From JAQBQH01 sp035607415 (GTDB lineage Bacteria > Myxococcota_A > Polyangia > Palsa-1104), in NCBI GenBank assembly GCA_035607415.1, contig DATNAQ010000009.1, forward strand, positions 1 through 64,000: 64,000 nucleotides of DNA, in the 5' to 3' direction. This document shows positions 63,812-64,000 of the stretch, piece after piece. A program made the translations under genes and the position numbers. Numbering within the stretch: position 1 is the first letter of the stretch; every line of letters begins with the position of its first letter. Under the pieces are notes generated by a model that ran no database searches, was not told the origin of the DNA, and worked only from the letters and a program-made list of their open reading frames with translations.

Positions 63812-64000
63812 ATGAAGCTCACGCTCGCGCTCTTCGCCCTGCTCGCCGGATCGAACGCCCACGCCGACTCGTCGAGCGCCATCGTCCACGTCGGCCTCAG
63901 CGACGGCGGCCAATACGACGTCACCGTCGCGCGCGACGGCATGCCGACGACGCTCATGGTGCGCGACGGCTCCGACGCCGTGGAAATCCACCTGCGCTTC
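63812..64000 (+). CDS. Secreted protein, N-terminal part (cut by window end)
   Basis: The first 63 codons are in the window. Signal peptide MKLTLALFALLAGSNAHAD, then SSSAIVHVGLSDGGQYDVTV and LMVRDGSDAVEIHLRF, a beta-rich start. GGAGG eight bases before the ATG is a strong ribosome-binding site. The family cannot be decided from this fragment. Confidence 0.75.
   Translation, partial: MKLTLALFALLAGSNAHADSSSAIVHVGLSDGGQYDVTVARDGMPTTLMVRDGSDAVEIHLRF

Overview
The window is about 64 kb of GC-rich bacterial DNA with tightly packed genes, many overlapping start-stop junctions and long antisense shadows. Abundant FHA domains, eukaryotic-type Ser/Thr kinases (one with the HRDVSPSN catalytic loop common in myxobacteria), PEGA and pre-peptidase-type lipoproteins, a TIGR02265/DUF2378-like protein, an MXAN_5187-like protein and glycine/Asp-Met-rich lipoproteins point to a Myxococcota (delta-proteobacterial) genome, probably Polyangia/Haliangiales-like. 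This is inference from gene content; no rRNA gene is present to test it. No tRNA, transposase, integrase or CRISPR array was seen.

Region 1 (1-14.9 kb) is the distal part of an extracellular contractile injection system (eCIS). It holds the C-terminus of a baseplate J protein, a P2 gpI-like tail protein carrying an N-terminal PASTA domain, and a 520-residue structural protein. Four consecutive FHA-domain proteins follow (zinc-ribbon FHA, vWA-TM-FHA, TM-zinc-ribbon-FHA, FHA-coiled-coil). Then come a Ycf46-like AAA ATPase, a DUF1257 (Ycf35-like) protein, a DUF2997 protein and a tandem-AAA ATPase. A divergent pair of an acidic unknown gene and a DUF4157 (eCIS core) metallopeptidase-like gene flanks a perfect 12-bp inverted repeat. 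A pentapeptide-repeat protein and small helper genes complete the cluster.

Region 2 (14.9-25.4 kb) looks like the signalling arm: a TPR protein, a PP2C phosphatase, an atypical radical SAM protein, and a C-terminally anchored Ser/Thr kinase with six copies of a QKTMMAQEAP-type motif. Two paralogous lipoproteins, a PEGA protein, a second PEGA-containing kinase and an ABC-2 exporter follow. Thr-Met motifs like those of the kinase also occur next to FHA domains in region 1, suggesting one kinase/phosphatase/FHA circuit that controls the injection system, analogous in logic to PpkA/PppA/Fha of type VI secretion.

Region 3 (25.4-46.7 kb) is mostly housekeeping and accessory metabolism: thiC, queG, a PAP2-type membrane enzyme, kamA with an RnfC/PduS-like ferredoxin protein, a SecD-head-like secreted protein, a nudix-methyltransferase-nth-ROK kinase run, a metallo-beta-lactamase-fold protein, Smr, sixA, an M1 aminopeptidase with HEAT repeats, and small membrane or basic proteins. 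A 47-bp-arm inverted repeat lies at 39481-39600.

Region 4 (46.8-64 kb) contains a VCBS-like secreted protein and an orphan peptide-type binding protein, an NtrY-like histidine kinase convergent with an MXAN_5187-like sensor protein, a cupredoxin-like protein, a GT87-type membrane protein, comEC, a double-FHA membrane protein, a small hydrolase, ffh, and three secreted or lipoproteins, the last cut by the window end.

Several genes begin 5-9 bases after a good -10 box, suggesting frequent leaderless transcripts. No gene-free stretch exceeds 300 bases.
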